Source: Massilia sp. WG5 (GTDB lineage Bacteria > Pseudomonadota > Gammaproteobacteria > Burkholderiales > Burkholderiaceae_D). Taken from it: a DNA stretch of 64,000 nucleotides. The DNA is taken from NCBI RefSeq assembly GCF_001412595.2, contig NZ_CP012640.2:1674001-1738000 (forward strand), in the 5' to 3' direction. Of the stretch, positions 20,725-28,599 are shown piece by piece (the first letter of the stretch is position 1; each line of letters begins with the position of its first letter). A model generated the notes under the pieces. It had not been told where the DNA came from, did no database searches, and saw only the letters and a program-made list of their open reading frames with translations. The position numbers and the translations under genes were made by a program.

Positions 20725-21239
20725 CAGTTCACTCCATTCAATATGCTGTGCGTTGCTTCGGTATTGTCCGACGCCGCGTGGCGGTGCATCACCACGACGT
20801 TCTGTTCCTTCTGTTCTTTCTGCTTCTGCTGTTCGACCAGGTCATGCAGGGTGACCGAGTCGAGGTAATCGACCATCTTCGCGTTCAGGGTGGCCCACAG
20901 CTCGTGGGTCATGCAGCGGGTGCCGCTGGCGGCATCGGCGCCGTGGCAGTTTTCCTTGCCGCCGCACTGGGTCGCATCGAGCGGTTCGTCGACGGCGATG
21001 ATGATGTCGGCCACGGTCACCTTGTCGGCGCCGCGCGCCAGGCTGTAGCCGCCGCCCGGTCCGCGCACCGACTCGACGATCTCGTGCCGGCGCAGCTTGC
21101 CGAACAGCTGCTCCAGGTAGGACAGCGAAATGGCCTGGCGCTGGCTGATGCCCGACAGCGTGACGGGGCCCTTGCCCTGGCGCAGGGCAAGATCGATCAT
21201 CGCGGTAACAGCAAAACGGCCTTTGGTGGTCAGACGCAT
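20724..21239 (-). CDS. iscR: Fe-S sensing transcriptional repressor IscR (Rrf2 family)
   Basis: This 171-residue regulator carries a [2Fe-2S] cluster. With cluster it represses the isc operon, and apo-IscR acts on other targets. The N-terminal wing-HTH includes [19 protein letters not shown] and [20 protein letters not shown]. The three ligand cysteines are in [19 protein letters not shown] and TRCMTHELW. The start at 21239 matches the family N-terminus. An IscR site overlaps its own promoter, which implies autoregulation. Confidence 0.98.
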   Translation of the reverse strand: MRLTTKGRFAVTAMIDLALRQGKGPVTLSGISQRQAISLSYLEQLFGKLRRHEIVESVRGPGGGYSLARGADKVTVADIIIAVDEPLDATQCGGKENCHGADAASGTRCMTHELWATLNAKMVDYLDSVTLHDLVEQQKQKEQKEQNVVVMHRHAASDNTEATHSILNGVN

Positions 21240-21335
21240 CACAACCCCGGGTTGGTTTCCAAACAGTGTTAAAATCTTGCTTCTCTTCAACGCTTCAAGT
21301 TTCCCTTCCCTGCGTTGGCAAGAATAAAAACCCGA

Positions 21336-21360
21336 TTAGTTGATTGATTTAGTCAAGTAT
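21336..21360 (-). promoter_or_regulatory. IscR type 1 binding site
   Basis: Read on the minus strand, this 25-base site begins ATACTTGACTAAAT and ends CAATCAACTAA. By my count it matches the published type 1 consensus at 23 of 25 positions. It overlaps the -10 box of the iscR promoter, as in E. coli, so the isc operon is expected to be repressed by holo-IscR. Confidence 0.82.
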
Positions 21361-21384
21361 AGCGCATTCGACGGGGTTTGTCTT
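21356..21384 (-). promoter_or_regulatory. Sigma-70 promoter of the isc operon
   Basis: On the minus strand AAGACA (21384-21379), 17 bases, then TATACT (21361-21356). The -10 has five of six consensus bases. The IscR site begins within it. The leader to iscR is about 110 bases. Confidence 0.75.
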
Positions 21385-21410
21385 GGCAGCCCCAATTCCT
21401 GATATGGCAC

Positions 21411-21495
21411 AAACCGGGGTCAGACTCCCGATTTAAGCAATATCACCCTCACAATTTCCAGAATGCGGAGTCTGACCCCGGTTTGACCCCGGTTT
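21411..21495. repeat. 18-bp inverted repeat of the GGGGTCAGAC type, plus a half copy
   Basis: The arm AAACCGGGGTCAGACTCC at 21411-21428 is exactly complementary to 21467-21484, with a 38-base AT-rich loop. A further partial copy, GACCCCGGTTT, follows at 21485-21495. It lies between the convergent-facing ends of the isc promoter region and the UDG-like gene. It looks like a dispersed intergenic repeat and could also act as a transcript-end hairpin. Confidence 0.75.
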
Positions 21496-21507
21496 GATGG
21501 CGGTCAG

Positions 21508-22323
21508 TCAGCTTGCGTGCAGCAGTTGCATCGGCCCGAACAGCTTGTGCATGCCCTCGTGGCCAATGAAGCTGAGGTTGTAGGGGTGTTCCGCCTGGAT
21601 CTGGGGCAGGCCTTCGGTTTCCGGCACTTTTTTCAACTGTTCGGCGATCTTGCCCCACAGGACCAGGGTCGGCTTCTGTGCGCATTGCGCCAGGGCCGCG
21701 AATACGGCGCGCTGGAAGGGCAGCCAGGCGCGCGCGTCGACCGCCGGGGCGACGTGCTTGCGGAAGACCAGCGAGGCGTTCAGCAGCAGGAAACCCTGCC
21801 CGGTCAGCTTGTCTTGCAGCTCGGCCAGGGTGCGGATCGCGCCGCCCTCCCGCGCCGCCCTAGCGATCGGCGCCAGCGCCGCGCCGCCGGTATCGTCGAT
21901 GCCGAGCTGGCCGTCGGCGACCAGCAGCATCTTCATGAAGTTGCGCAGCGAGGTCGCGCGGTTCACCGGTTTCGACAATCCCGTCTCCGACCACAGCTCG
22001 CCCACCGCGCCATCCATGAAGCAGACCCCGGTCGCGCTTTCCGGACGCGGATACGGCCCCTCCCCCACCAGCACGTAGCGCACCTGCGGCAGCGGCAGCG
22101 CGAAGGCCGCGAACAGGCGGCCGCCGTTCGGCAGGTAATCGTCGCCGGCAAGCGTGGGCAGGTAGGCGGGATCGAACGCCGCCATGGCCTGCAGGCCGGC
22201 TTCGAGGTGCGGACGCCAGGAGGGATCGGCAAGGCCGAGGGCGTCGAGAATCGGTGCTGGGATCGCGGTAGTCGGCATGGTGGAAGCGGCAAGCGGAAAA
22301 GGGTCCAGATTGTAGCCGTTCAT
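21508..22323 (-). CDS. Uracil-DNA glycosylase-like protein lacking the family 1 catalytic Asp
   Basis: The 271-residue protein has the uracil-DNA glycosylase layout: VRYVLVGEGPYPRPESATGVCF at about 81-102, then a strand-turn NASLVFRKHVAP, then LVLWGKIAEQLKK, and the minor-groove loop EHPYNLSFIGHEGM at about 245-258. In active UNG the first motif is GQDPYHG. Here it is GEGPYPR, so the water-activating Asp is Gly and the His is Pro; the His of the last loop remains. NRATSLRNFMKMLLVADG looks conserved and clade-specific. It may be inactive or act differently. GAGG precedes the first ATG. Confidence 0.75.
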   Translation of the reverse strand: MNGYNLDPFPLAASTMPTTAIPAPILDALGLADPSWRPHLEAGLQAMAAFDPAYLPTLAGDDYLPNGGRLFAAFALPLPQVRYVLVGEGPYPRPESATGVCFMDGAVGELWSETGLSKPVNRATSLRNFMKMLLVADGQLGIDDTGGAALAPIARAAREGGAIRTLAELQDKLTGQGFLLLNASLVFRKHVAPAVDARAWLPFQRAVFAALAQCAQKPTLVLWGKIAEQLKKVPETEGLPQIQAEHPYNLSFIGHEGMHKLFGPMQLLHAS

Positions 22324-22452
22324 CCAGCCTCAAGGGCGCGCGGCGTCCTTTTTTGCGGCCTGTTCCGCGCGTCAAACTGGCGTCCGGTTTTTGCAAAACG
22401 GGGCATCATCGCCCCGCATCAGGCATTCATCCCGCAACCGAAAGGAGAACCC

Positions 22453-22911
22453 ATGCAAACGATCCAGGATGTGATGACCCGCGACGTGCAGAGCATCTCG
22501 CCGCAGGAAACGATCCAGCGCGCCGCCCAGATGATGGACGAACTGAATGTCGGCGCCATCCCCGTGCTCGACGGCCGCAAGCTGGTCGGCATGATCACCG
22601 ACCGCGACATCACGGTGCGCGCCACCGCCGCCGGCCAGGCGCCGGGCAGCACCCGCGTCGGCGACGTGATGAGCACCGACGTGCGCACCTGCTCGCCGAA
22701 CCAGACCGTCGACGAAGTGCTCGGCCAGATGGGCGATGTGCAGATCCGCCGCGTGCCGGTCATCGACGAGAATTCGCAGGAAGTGATCGGCATCGTTTCG
22801 ATGGGTGACATGGCGACCAAGCACTCGGCCGGCATCGACCATGCCCTCGAAGAGGTGTCGACGCCCTCGGAACCGGACCGCTCGATGCCGGGATCGCAGA
22901 CCCGGCACTGA
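22453..22911 (+). CDS. CBS-domain pair protein
   Basis: This 152-residue soluble protein consists of two CBS motifs. The first spans about residues 1-60 (MQTIQDVMTRDVQSISPQET to LVGMITDRDITVRA) and the second about residues 72-130 (VGDVMSTDVRTCSPNQT to VIGIVSMGDMATK). Such proteins bind adenosyl ligands such as AMP or ATP and regulate partners. AAGGAG precedes the ATG. It stands alone, so its partner is not evident. Confidence 0.92.
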   Translation: MQTIQDVMTRDVQSISPQETIQRAAQMMDELNVGAIPVLDGRKLVGMITDRDITVRATAAGQAPGSTRVGDVMSTDVRTCSPNQTVDEVLGQMGDVQIRRVPVIDENSQEVIGIVSMGDMATKHSAGIDHALEEVSTPSEPDRSMPGSQTRH

Positions 22912-23086
22912 TCGCCGGGCGATGCGGCGCCGGCCGCGAACGGCATTCGCAGCCGGCTTTATATTGTCGGAAGTTTTTACATTTGGCGGGAAATACGATT
23001 TCGCCGCGCCGGTGAGCCGGTCACGCTTTCCCAGCTAAATCCGCCGAATGACGGCTGTTGGCATGCTCGTTGCTTTATTTGCCATC

Positions 23087-23410
23087 ATGAGAATTTCGAA
23101 GACCCTTGCCCACACCGCGGTCACTGTCGCGCTCGCGCTATGCTGCAGCGCGGCCGCGATCGCCATGCCGCTCGGCAGCAAGGACGCCTTCCCGCTGGGC
23201 GCCGCGCGAACCAGTACCAGCCAGCCGGGCGGCGAACGCCTCATCGGCAAGACCGACGCGCCGCTGCCTGCGCCTGCGCCGAAAGGCGTGCCGGAACCGA
23301 TATCGGTCGCCCTGCTCGGCCTTGGCCTGGCTGGCATCGGCCTGGTTCGCCGCGCCGGCAAGGCCCGGCTTACTCGGCGTCGGGCTGGTTCGACGGATGG
23401 GCTGCGATAA
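23087..23410 (+). CDS. Small PEP-CTERM sorting-domain protein
   Basis: The protein has 107 residues: a signal peptide (TLAHTAVTVALALCCSAAAIA), a short Gly/Pro/Ser-rich mature part of about 45 residues, and a sorting tail GVPEPISVALLGLGLAGIGL followed by RR and a basic extension. I use the ATG at 23087 because a signal peptide begins there. The last 41 bases overlap the convergent maiA gene, so the basic tail is longer than usual. The function is unknown; such proteins are often part of the extracellular matrix. Confidence 0.75.
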   Translation: MRISKTLAHTAVTVALALCCSAAAIAMPLGSKDAFPLGAARTSTSQPGGERLIGKTDAPLPAPAPKGVPEPISVALLGLGLAGIGLVRRAGKARLTRRRAGSTDGLR

Positions 23411-24014
23411 AGGCCGGAATCTGCACGCACTGCGCATTGATGCGCGAGATGTTCGTATAGCCGGACACGTCGATGCCGTGGCGCTGGGCATTGAAGACCT
23501 GCGGCACCAGCAGGCAGTCGGCGATGGTCGGCGTGCGGCCATGGCACAGCGGACCGGAGCTCGGATCGCGCGCCAGGTGTTTTTCGAGCACGTCCAGGCC
23601 GCTCACCAGCCAGTGGCGGTACCACTCGTTCTTTTTCTCTTCGGAAATGCCGAGCTCATGAACCAGGTAACGCAGCACGCGCAGGTTGTTCACGGGATGG
23701 ATGTCGCAGGCGATGATCTGGGCCAGCTCGCGGACGCGGGCGCGCTCGGTGGCGTCCTTCGGCATGATCGGGACCTGCGGATGGGCGTCTTCCAGGTATT
23801 CGAGGATGGCGATCGACTGGGTCAGCGTGATGTAGTCGTCCTGGAAAGCCGGCACCAGGCCGCTCGGGTTGATGGACCGGTACTGTTCCTGCAGCTGTTC
23901 GCCGCCACCGCGCAGGAGGTGGACCGGGATGGCGTCGTACTGCAGCCCCTTCAGGTTCAGTGCGATGCGTACCCTGTAGGCGGCCGAGCTGCGAAAATAC
24001 GTGTAGAGCTTCAT
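23370..24014 (-). CDS. maiA: Maleylacetoacetate isomerase (zeta-class GST)
   Basis: This 214-residue zeta GST isomerises maleylacetoacetate (or maleylpyruvate) to the fumaryl form using glutathione. The active-site signature SSAAYRVRIALNLKG is at residues 9-23 and SGLVPAF and TQSIAILEYL follow. It overlaps the upstream fumarylacetoacetase-family gene by ATGA, so the two steps of tyrosine/homogentisate (or gentisate) breakdown are coupled. Confidence 0.93.
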   Translation of the reverse strand: MKLYTYFRSSAAYRVRIALNLKGLQYDAIPVHLLRGGGEQLQEQYRSINPSGLVPAFQDDYITLTQSIAILEYLEDAHPQVPIMPKDATERARVRELAQIIACDIHPVNNLRVLRYLVHELGISEEKKNEWYRHWLVSGLDVLEKHLARDPSSGPLCHGRTPTIADCLLVPQVFNAQRHGIDVSGYTNISRINAQCVQIPAFIAAHPSNQPDAE

Positions 24015-25036
24015 TCTTTCCTCCCGTGATAATGGGCGACCTCCTGGTCGATCGCCCCGAAAATGCTTGCGCCGGCCGCATCCAGCATCTCGATGCGGAC
24101 CGTGTCTCCATAGCGCAGGAATGGCGTCTGCGGCGCGCCCTGCTCGATCGTTTCGTACATGCGCAGCTCGGCCAGGCAGCAGTAGCCGACGCCGCCGTTG
24201 GCGATGCTCGATCCGTGCAGGCCGCCCTGCTTGTTCGATACCGTGCCGGAACCGACGATGCTGCCGGCCGCCAGTTCACGGGTCTTCGCGGCATGCGCGA
24301 CCAGCTGCGCAAAGCTGAAGGTCATGTCGTCGCCCGCATTCGGGCGGCCGAAGGGCTGGCCGTTCAGCGTCACCTGCAGCGGCAGGCACAGCTTGCTGTC
24401 GCGCCAGGCATCGCCCAGTTCGTCCGGTGTCACGGCCACCGGAGAAAAGGCGCTGGCCGGCTTCGACTGGAAGAAGCCGAAGCCCTTCTCCAGCTCCTTC
24501 GGGATCAGGTTGCGCAGCGAGACATCGTTCACCAGCATCACCAGCCGGACCGCCTGCGCCGCCGCCTCCAGGCTCGCGCCCATCGGCACATCGCCGGTCA
24601 CCACCGCGACTTCGGCTTCCAGGTCGACGCCCCACTCCTCGGACAGCACGGCGATCGGATCGTGCGGGCCGACGAAGGAATCTGAGCCGCCCTGGTACAT
24701 CAGCGGGTCGTTGTAGAAGGATGGCGGCACCTGGGCGCCGCGCGCCTTGCGCACCAGCTCGACGTGGTTGATGTAGGCCGAGCCGTCGGCCCACTGGTAG
24801 GCGCGCGGCAGCGGCGAGGCGCACTCTTCCTCCAGGAAGGAGACCGCGTCCGGGGCCGTGCCCTGGTTGAGTTGCTGGTAGACCTGGCGCAGCCGGGGCG
24901 CAGTGCGCTCCCAGTCGTCCAGCGCGGCCTGCAGGGTCCGCGCGATCGCCGGAACGGGCTGGCAGGTCACGAGGTCGCGACTGACCACGACGAGGGTGCC
25001 GTCGCGTCCGCCTGCTTTCAGGGTGGCGAGTTTCAT
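24011..25036 (-). CDS. Fumarylacetoacetate hydrolase family protein
   Basis: The 341-residue protein has the FAH fold. The metal ligands appear in WGVDLEAEVAVVTGDV (Glu-x-Glu) and VMLVNDVSLRNLIP (Asp), and the catalytic region in SFYNDPLMYQGGSDSFVGPHDP. GSGTVSNKQGG lies near the active site. Together with maiA it would cleave fumarylacetoacetate to fumarate and acetoacetate, or fumarylpyruvate in the gentisate route. I cannot tell which, and no dioxygenase gene is in the window. I start at ATG 25036, with AGGAG before it. Confidence 0.88.
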   Translation of the reverse strand: MKLATLKAGGRDGTLVVVSRDLVTCQPVPAIARTLQAALDDWERTAPRLRQVYQQLNQGTAPDAVSFLEEECASPLPRAYQWADGSAYINHVELVRKARGAQVPPSFYNDPLMYQGGSDSFVGPHDPIAVLSEEWGVDLEAEVAVVTGDVPMGASLEAAAQAVRLVMLVNDVSLRNLIPKELEKGFGFFQSKPASAFSPVAVTPDELGDAWRDSKLCLPLQVTLNGQPFGRPNAGDDMTFSFAQLVAHAAKTRELAAGSIVGSGTVSNKQGGLHGSSIANGGVGYCCLAELRMYETIEQGAPQTPFLRYGDTVRIEMLDAAGASIFGAIDQEVAHYHGRKE

Positions 25037-25129
25037 GATGCTCCTTGGCAATTTGACATTGCCGCCATTAAAGACTAATCCGGACTATCATACAAACAAT
25101 ATTTTTCGTTCTATTTATCGGATTGTCTG
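25037..25129. promoter_or_regulatory. Divergent control region of the FAH-family/maiA operon and its LysR regulator
   Basis: The 93-base AT-rich gap holds an inverted pair AATCCG ... CGGATT about 37 bases apart. On the minus strand it also holds a possible promoter TTGTAT, 17 bases, TTTAAT. The arrangement fits a LysR regulator that controls both itself and the divergent operon; the exact site is not proven. Confidence 0.4.
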
Positions 25130-26029
25130 ATGAATCCCACCCTGCGCCAGATGCGCGCCTTCGTTGCTGTTGCCAAGACTGGTAACTTTACGCTTGCCGC
25201 GCAATACCTGCACGTTACACAGTCAGCTTTGTCAGGTTTGATCAAGGAACTCGAACAGACACTTGGCGCGCGCGTGATCGACCGCAGTACGCGCAAGATT
25301 GCGCTGACCGACATGGGCAACGAGCTCTACCCTCTATTCAGCCAGATGATCGACGATCTCGACAGTGCGCTTGCTAACGTTGCGGACCATACACAACTCA
25401 GAAAGGGTATCGTCCGGATCGCGGCCCCCCAGCTGATGGCCTGCACCCTGCTGCCGCAGGCGATCGCGGCCTGGCGCGCGCTGCACCCCGAAATCAAGGT
25501 CAGTCTGGCGGACAGCGCGGTCGAAAACGTCATGGCGCGGGTGCTGGCCGGCGAGGTCGACTGCGGCATCGGCCCCGAGCGCGACGACAGCCCGGAACTC
25601 GACGCCCGTCCCCTGCTCGAGATGCCGTTCGAGGCCGTGCTCCCGCCCGGCCATCCCCTGGCAAGCCGCGAGCGGCTGGCATGGGGCGACCTGGCCGGCT
25701 ACCCCTTCATCTCGCTGCGCGGCCAGTTCACCGAGCGCCTGCTGGCCGACATGGGCGAGGCCCTGCGCGAAACCACGCTGAAGCCGGAACACGAAGTGAC
25801 CTACATGACCACCGCGCTGGCGATGGTGGCGGCCGGGCTCGGGGTCACGGTCTGCATGCCCTATGCCTCGGCGCTGGTGCGGCGCCACGGCCTGCTGACC
25901 CGGCCGCTCGACGCGCCGGTGCTGCAGCGCCGCTTCTTCATCTACACCCGCGGCCACCGCTCGCTGTCCCCGGCGGCCGCGGCCTTCATCGGCTTCCTCG
26001 GCAGCTATGTGAGCCAGAAGCTAGAATAA
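25130..26029 (+). CDS. LysR family transcriptional regulator, probably of the FAH-family/maiA operon
   Basis: The 299-residue regulator has an N-terminal winged HTH (residues 3-62: LRQMRAFVAVAKTGNFTLAAQYLHVTQSALSGLIKELEQ) and a periplasmic-binding-like effector domain (about 90-295). It is divergent from the FAH-family gene, the standard LysR arrangement, so it probably responds to an intermediate of aromatic or tyrosine breakdown. It ends 4 bases before chaC. Confidence 0.93.
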   Translation: MNPTLRQMRAFVAVAKTGNFTLAAQYLHVTQSALSGLIKELEQTLGARVIDRSTRKIALTDMGNELYPLFSQMIDDLDSALANVADHTQLRKGIVRIAAPQLMACTLLPQAIAAWRALHPEIKVSLADSAVENVMARVLAGEVDCGIGPERDDSPELDARPLLEMPFEAVLPPGHPLASRERLAWGDLAGYPFISLRGQFTERLLADMGEALRETTLKPEHEVTYMTTALAMVAAGLGVTVCMPYASALVRRHGLLTRPLDAPVLQRRFFIYTRGHRSLSPAAAAFIGFLGSYVSQKLE

Positions 26030-26033
26030 GGGC

Positions 26034-26600
26034 ATGTCGCACAACACCATCGCCATCAACCGCCATATGAACCGCTTCGACAGCCACGCCAGCGTCTGGC
26101 TGTTCGGCTACGGTTCGCTGATCTTCAAGGCCGACTTTCCCTTCCTGGAGCGGCGCCCGGCCCATATCGCCGGCTGGACCCGCCGCTTCTGGCAGGGTTC
26201 GCACGACCACCGCGGCACCGAGAGCGCCCCGGGCCGCGTCGTGACCCTGGTGCCGGAGCCGGGCGCGCTGTGCCACGGCATGGCCTACCTGGTCACGCCC
26301 GAGGAATTCGCCCACCTCGACTACCGCGAAAAGAACGGCTACCTGCGCCTGGCCACCGACATCCACTTCGAGGACGGCAGCTCGGCCGAGGGCCTGGTCT
26401 ACATCGCCACCCACGAAAACGCTGCCTACCTGGGCCCGGCCAGCGAACGCGAGATCGCGCGCCAGATCGCCCGCGCACGGGGGCCGAGCGGCCCGAACAG
26501 CGAATACCTGCTGGAACTGGCCAGGGCCCTGCGCGAGCTGGGCAAGCCCGATGCGCACGTGTTCGAGATCGAGCGCCACCTGGGCGAATTCGCGGCCTGA
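26034..26600 (+). CDS. ChaC-type gamma-glutamylcyclotransferase
   Basis: The enzyme releases 5-oxoproline from glutathione or gamma-glutamyl peptides. VWLFGYGSLIFKADFPF is the substrate-binding signature, and the catalytic Glu lies in LDYREKNGYLR. The later VYIATHENAAYLGP is also typical. The length is 188 residues from the first ATG; a second ATG 11 codons in is possible. It starts 4 bases after the LysR stop and is followed by an ankyrin gene 22 bases on. Confidence 0.92.
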   Translation: MSHNTIAINRHMNRFDSHASVWLFGYGSLIFKADFPFLERRPAHIAGWTRRFWQGSHDHRGTESAPGRVVTLVPEPGALCHGMAYLVTPEEFAHLDYREKNGYLRLATDIHFEDGSSAEGLVYIATHENAAYLGPASEREIARQIARARGPSGPNSEYLLELARALRELGKPDAHVFEIERHLGEFAA

Positions 26601-26622
26601 ACCACACAAGCCAGGAGAGCAC

Positions 26623-27159
26623 ATGGAACAAGCGAACAAACCGCCTTCCGCTGCCGAACTCGACGACGACACCCTCGCCTTCGTGCGCCGGGTGTTCGGT
26701 TTCGCCCGCGCCGGCGAGGCCGGGGAGCTGGCGACCCTGCTGCGCCAGGGCCTGCCGCCCAACCTGCGCAACGAACGCGGCGACAGCCTGCTGATGCTGG
26801 CCTGCTACCACGGCCATGCCGACGCCGCGCGCGTCCTGCTGGAGCATGGCGCCGATCCGGAGATCATGAACGATGCCGGCCAGGCGCCGTTGCACGGCGC
26901 CGCCTTCAAGGGCGACTTGGCGGTCGCCGCCCTGCTGCTGGGCCACGGCGCCCAGGTCGATAGCGCCGGCCCGAACGGCAAGACGGCGCTGATGTTCGCC
27001 GCGATGTTCAACCGTACCGGGATCGCGGAACTGCTGCTGGCGCGCGGCGCCGACCCCTTCCGCCTGGATGCCGACGGCAACTCGATGCTGGACGCGGCGC
27101 GCAAGATGGGCGCGGTCGACACCATGGCCCTGCTGGCCGCGGCGACCAACGAACGCTGA
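26623..27159 (+). CDS. Ankyrin-repeat protein
   Basis: This 178-residue protein has a short acidic N-terminus and about four ankyrin repeats from residue 40 on. Clear repeat cores are GDSLLMLACYHGHADAARVLLEHGADP, then AGQAPLHGAAFKGDLAVAALLLGHGA, then GKTALMFAAMFNRTGIAELLLARGADP. There is no signal peptide, so it is cytoplasmic and probably a protein-binding adaptor. AGGAG precedes the ATG. It is probably cotranscribed with chaC. Confidence 0.92.
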   Translation: MEQANKPPSAAELDDDTLAFVRRVFGFARAGEAGELATLLRQGLPPNLRNERGDSLLMLACYHGHADAARVLLEHGADPEIMNDAGQAPLHGAAFKGDLAVAALLLGHGAQVDSAGPNGKTALMFAAMFNRTGIAELLLARGADPFRLDADGNSMLDAARKMGAVDTMALLAAATNER

Positions 27160-28473
27160 TTACAAGGAAGGCTGGGGGCAGACGCGGTTGCGTCCGCCCT
27201 GCTTGGCTTCATACAGCATGGCGTCGGCGCGCAGGAACAGCGCGTTTTCCGTCTGCTGCGCCGGATAGGCCGCCATCCCGCCGCTGAAGGAAAAGCGCCG
27301 CACGTCGCCCGCGCGGACTTCGAAGGGCAAGGCGCCGAAGGCCTGGCGCATGGCGTCCAGCCTCGCCCACCCCTGCTCCGGCGTGCAATCCCAGAACACC
27401 AGCACGAATTCCTCGCCGCCGAAGCGGCTCAGCAGGTCGCGTTCGCCCAGGTGGGACGCCAGGCAGACCGCCAGGCGCTTGATCACGATGTCGCCGAAGT
27501 AATGGCCCCAGGTATCGTTGATGGTCTTGAACTTGTCGATGTCGATCACGCCGAAGGCCAGCGGGCATTCCTCGCGCGCCGCCTGGCGGATCAGTTCCTG
27601 GGCTTTCTTCTGCAGGCCGATCTTGTTCAGCAGGCCGGTCGCACGGTCTTTCGAGATCAGGTCCTTGCTGATGCGGATCTTGCTGGCGCGGTTGACGAGT
27701 TGCGCGCACAGCAGCCCGGCGTCCAGCGCCGGCAGGACGGCGTCGAAGCCGCTGGCCAGCGCATGCTGCATCAGGCCGGTGTCCGGCTGGCGCTGCAGCA
27801 GCATGATCTCGCGCACCGGATCGGCTTCGATATTCTTCTTCAACACGCGCGCCAGCGAATCGGTGCGCGCGAATTCAAGGTCGCTCACCAGCACCATGTC
27901 GGGCTGCAGCTCGCGCACGCGCAGGTGCAGGGTGTGGGCTTGCTCATGGGAAATCATCTCGATGCGCGCCTGGCGCAGGCAGTCCTCGTCCAGCGGGCCG
28001 GGATCGCCCAGGTGGATGATGCGCACCAGATCGCCGCGTTTCTGCTGCACGAACAGATTGAACAGCTTGTCGACCAGCACGTCGTTGGCGATCGGCTTTT
28101 CCGCATAGGCCAGGCAGTGGCTGTCGACCAGCTTTTGCTGCAGCAGGTAGCGGCCGCCCTGGCGATGACTCTGCAGGTAGACGTACTCGCGCCCGTCGGG
28201 CAGGCGCTGCAGCAGTTCGCCCAGCATCAGGGTCTTGCGGCTGTCCTGCATATCCGACTGCATATTGTGCAGGGCGTCGAGGTCGATCACGAACAGGCCA
28301 TTGCCGGCGTCGCCCTCCACCGCCGCCACGAATTCGCTGACTTCGCTGAAGAAGAACATGTCGAAGTCATACTTGTGCGCATGCAGCCGCAGCTCGGCCG
28401 CGTTGTCCTTGATGAAGAAATTCTGCGACAACAGCAGCGCGCGGTACTTGTAGAGCGGGACCTTGCTGGACAT
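27160..28473 (-). CDS. Diguanylate cyclase (GGDEF) with an N-terminal receiver-like region
   Basis: The enzyme makes cyclic di-GMP. The C-terminal GGDEF domain (about 270-437) has the intact signature GGEEF at 352-356 and DKFKTINDTWGHYFGD for metal and GTP binding. The inhibitory I-site normally reads RxxD just before it. Here the stretch is GERD, so the Arg is missing and product inhibition by that route is unlikely. The N-terminal 250 residues contain receiver-like segments such as GNGLFVIDLDALHN and DMVLVSDLEFARTD, with no clear phosphoacceptor site. Confidence 0.9.
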   Translation of the reverse strand: MSSKVPLYKYRALLLSQNFFIKDNAAELRLHAHKYDFDMFFFSEVSEFVAAVEGDAGNGLFVIDLDALHNMQSDMQDSRKTLMLGELLQRLPDGREYVYLQSHRQGGRYLLQQKLVDSHCLAYAEKPIANDVLVDKLFNLFVQQKRGDLVRIIHLGDPGPLDEDCLRQARIEMISHEQAHTLHLRVRELQPDMVLVSDLEFARTDSLARVLKKNIEADPVREIMLLQRQPDTGLMQHALASGFDAVLPALDAGLLCAQLVNRASKIRISKDLISKDRATGLLNKIGLQKKAQELIRQAAREECPLAFGVIDIDKFKTINDTWGHYFGDIVIKRLAVCLASHLGERDLLSRFGGEEFVLVFWDCTPEQGWARLDAMRQAFGALPFEVRAGDVRRFSFSGGMAAYPAQQTENALFLRADAMLYEAKQGGRNRVCPQPSL

Positions 28474-28558
28474 GGACGTGGGTCGCTATTCGTGTGCAAA
28501 AGTTGCATACGAAACATACAGCGAACTCGCCCAAAATTGTGTGAAAAAAGAAAGTTTT

Positions 28559-28574
28559 TTTGCAAACATTTGCG
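28559..28574. promoter_or_regulatory. Near-palindrome GCAAACATTTGC, related to the site at 5171
   Basis: The dyad GCAAA-CA-TTTGC lies about 90 bases before the diguanylate cyclase start. It differs from the perfect palindrome at 5171-5186 by one central base, so one LacI-family regulator might bind both. Confidence 0.35.
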
Positions 28575-28599
28575 CGGATGGCGCGGCAACAACAGCGTC

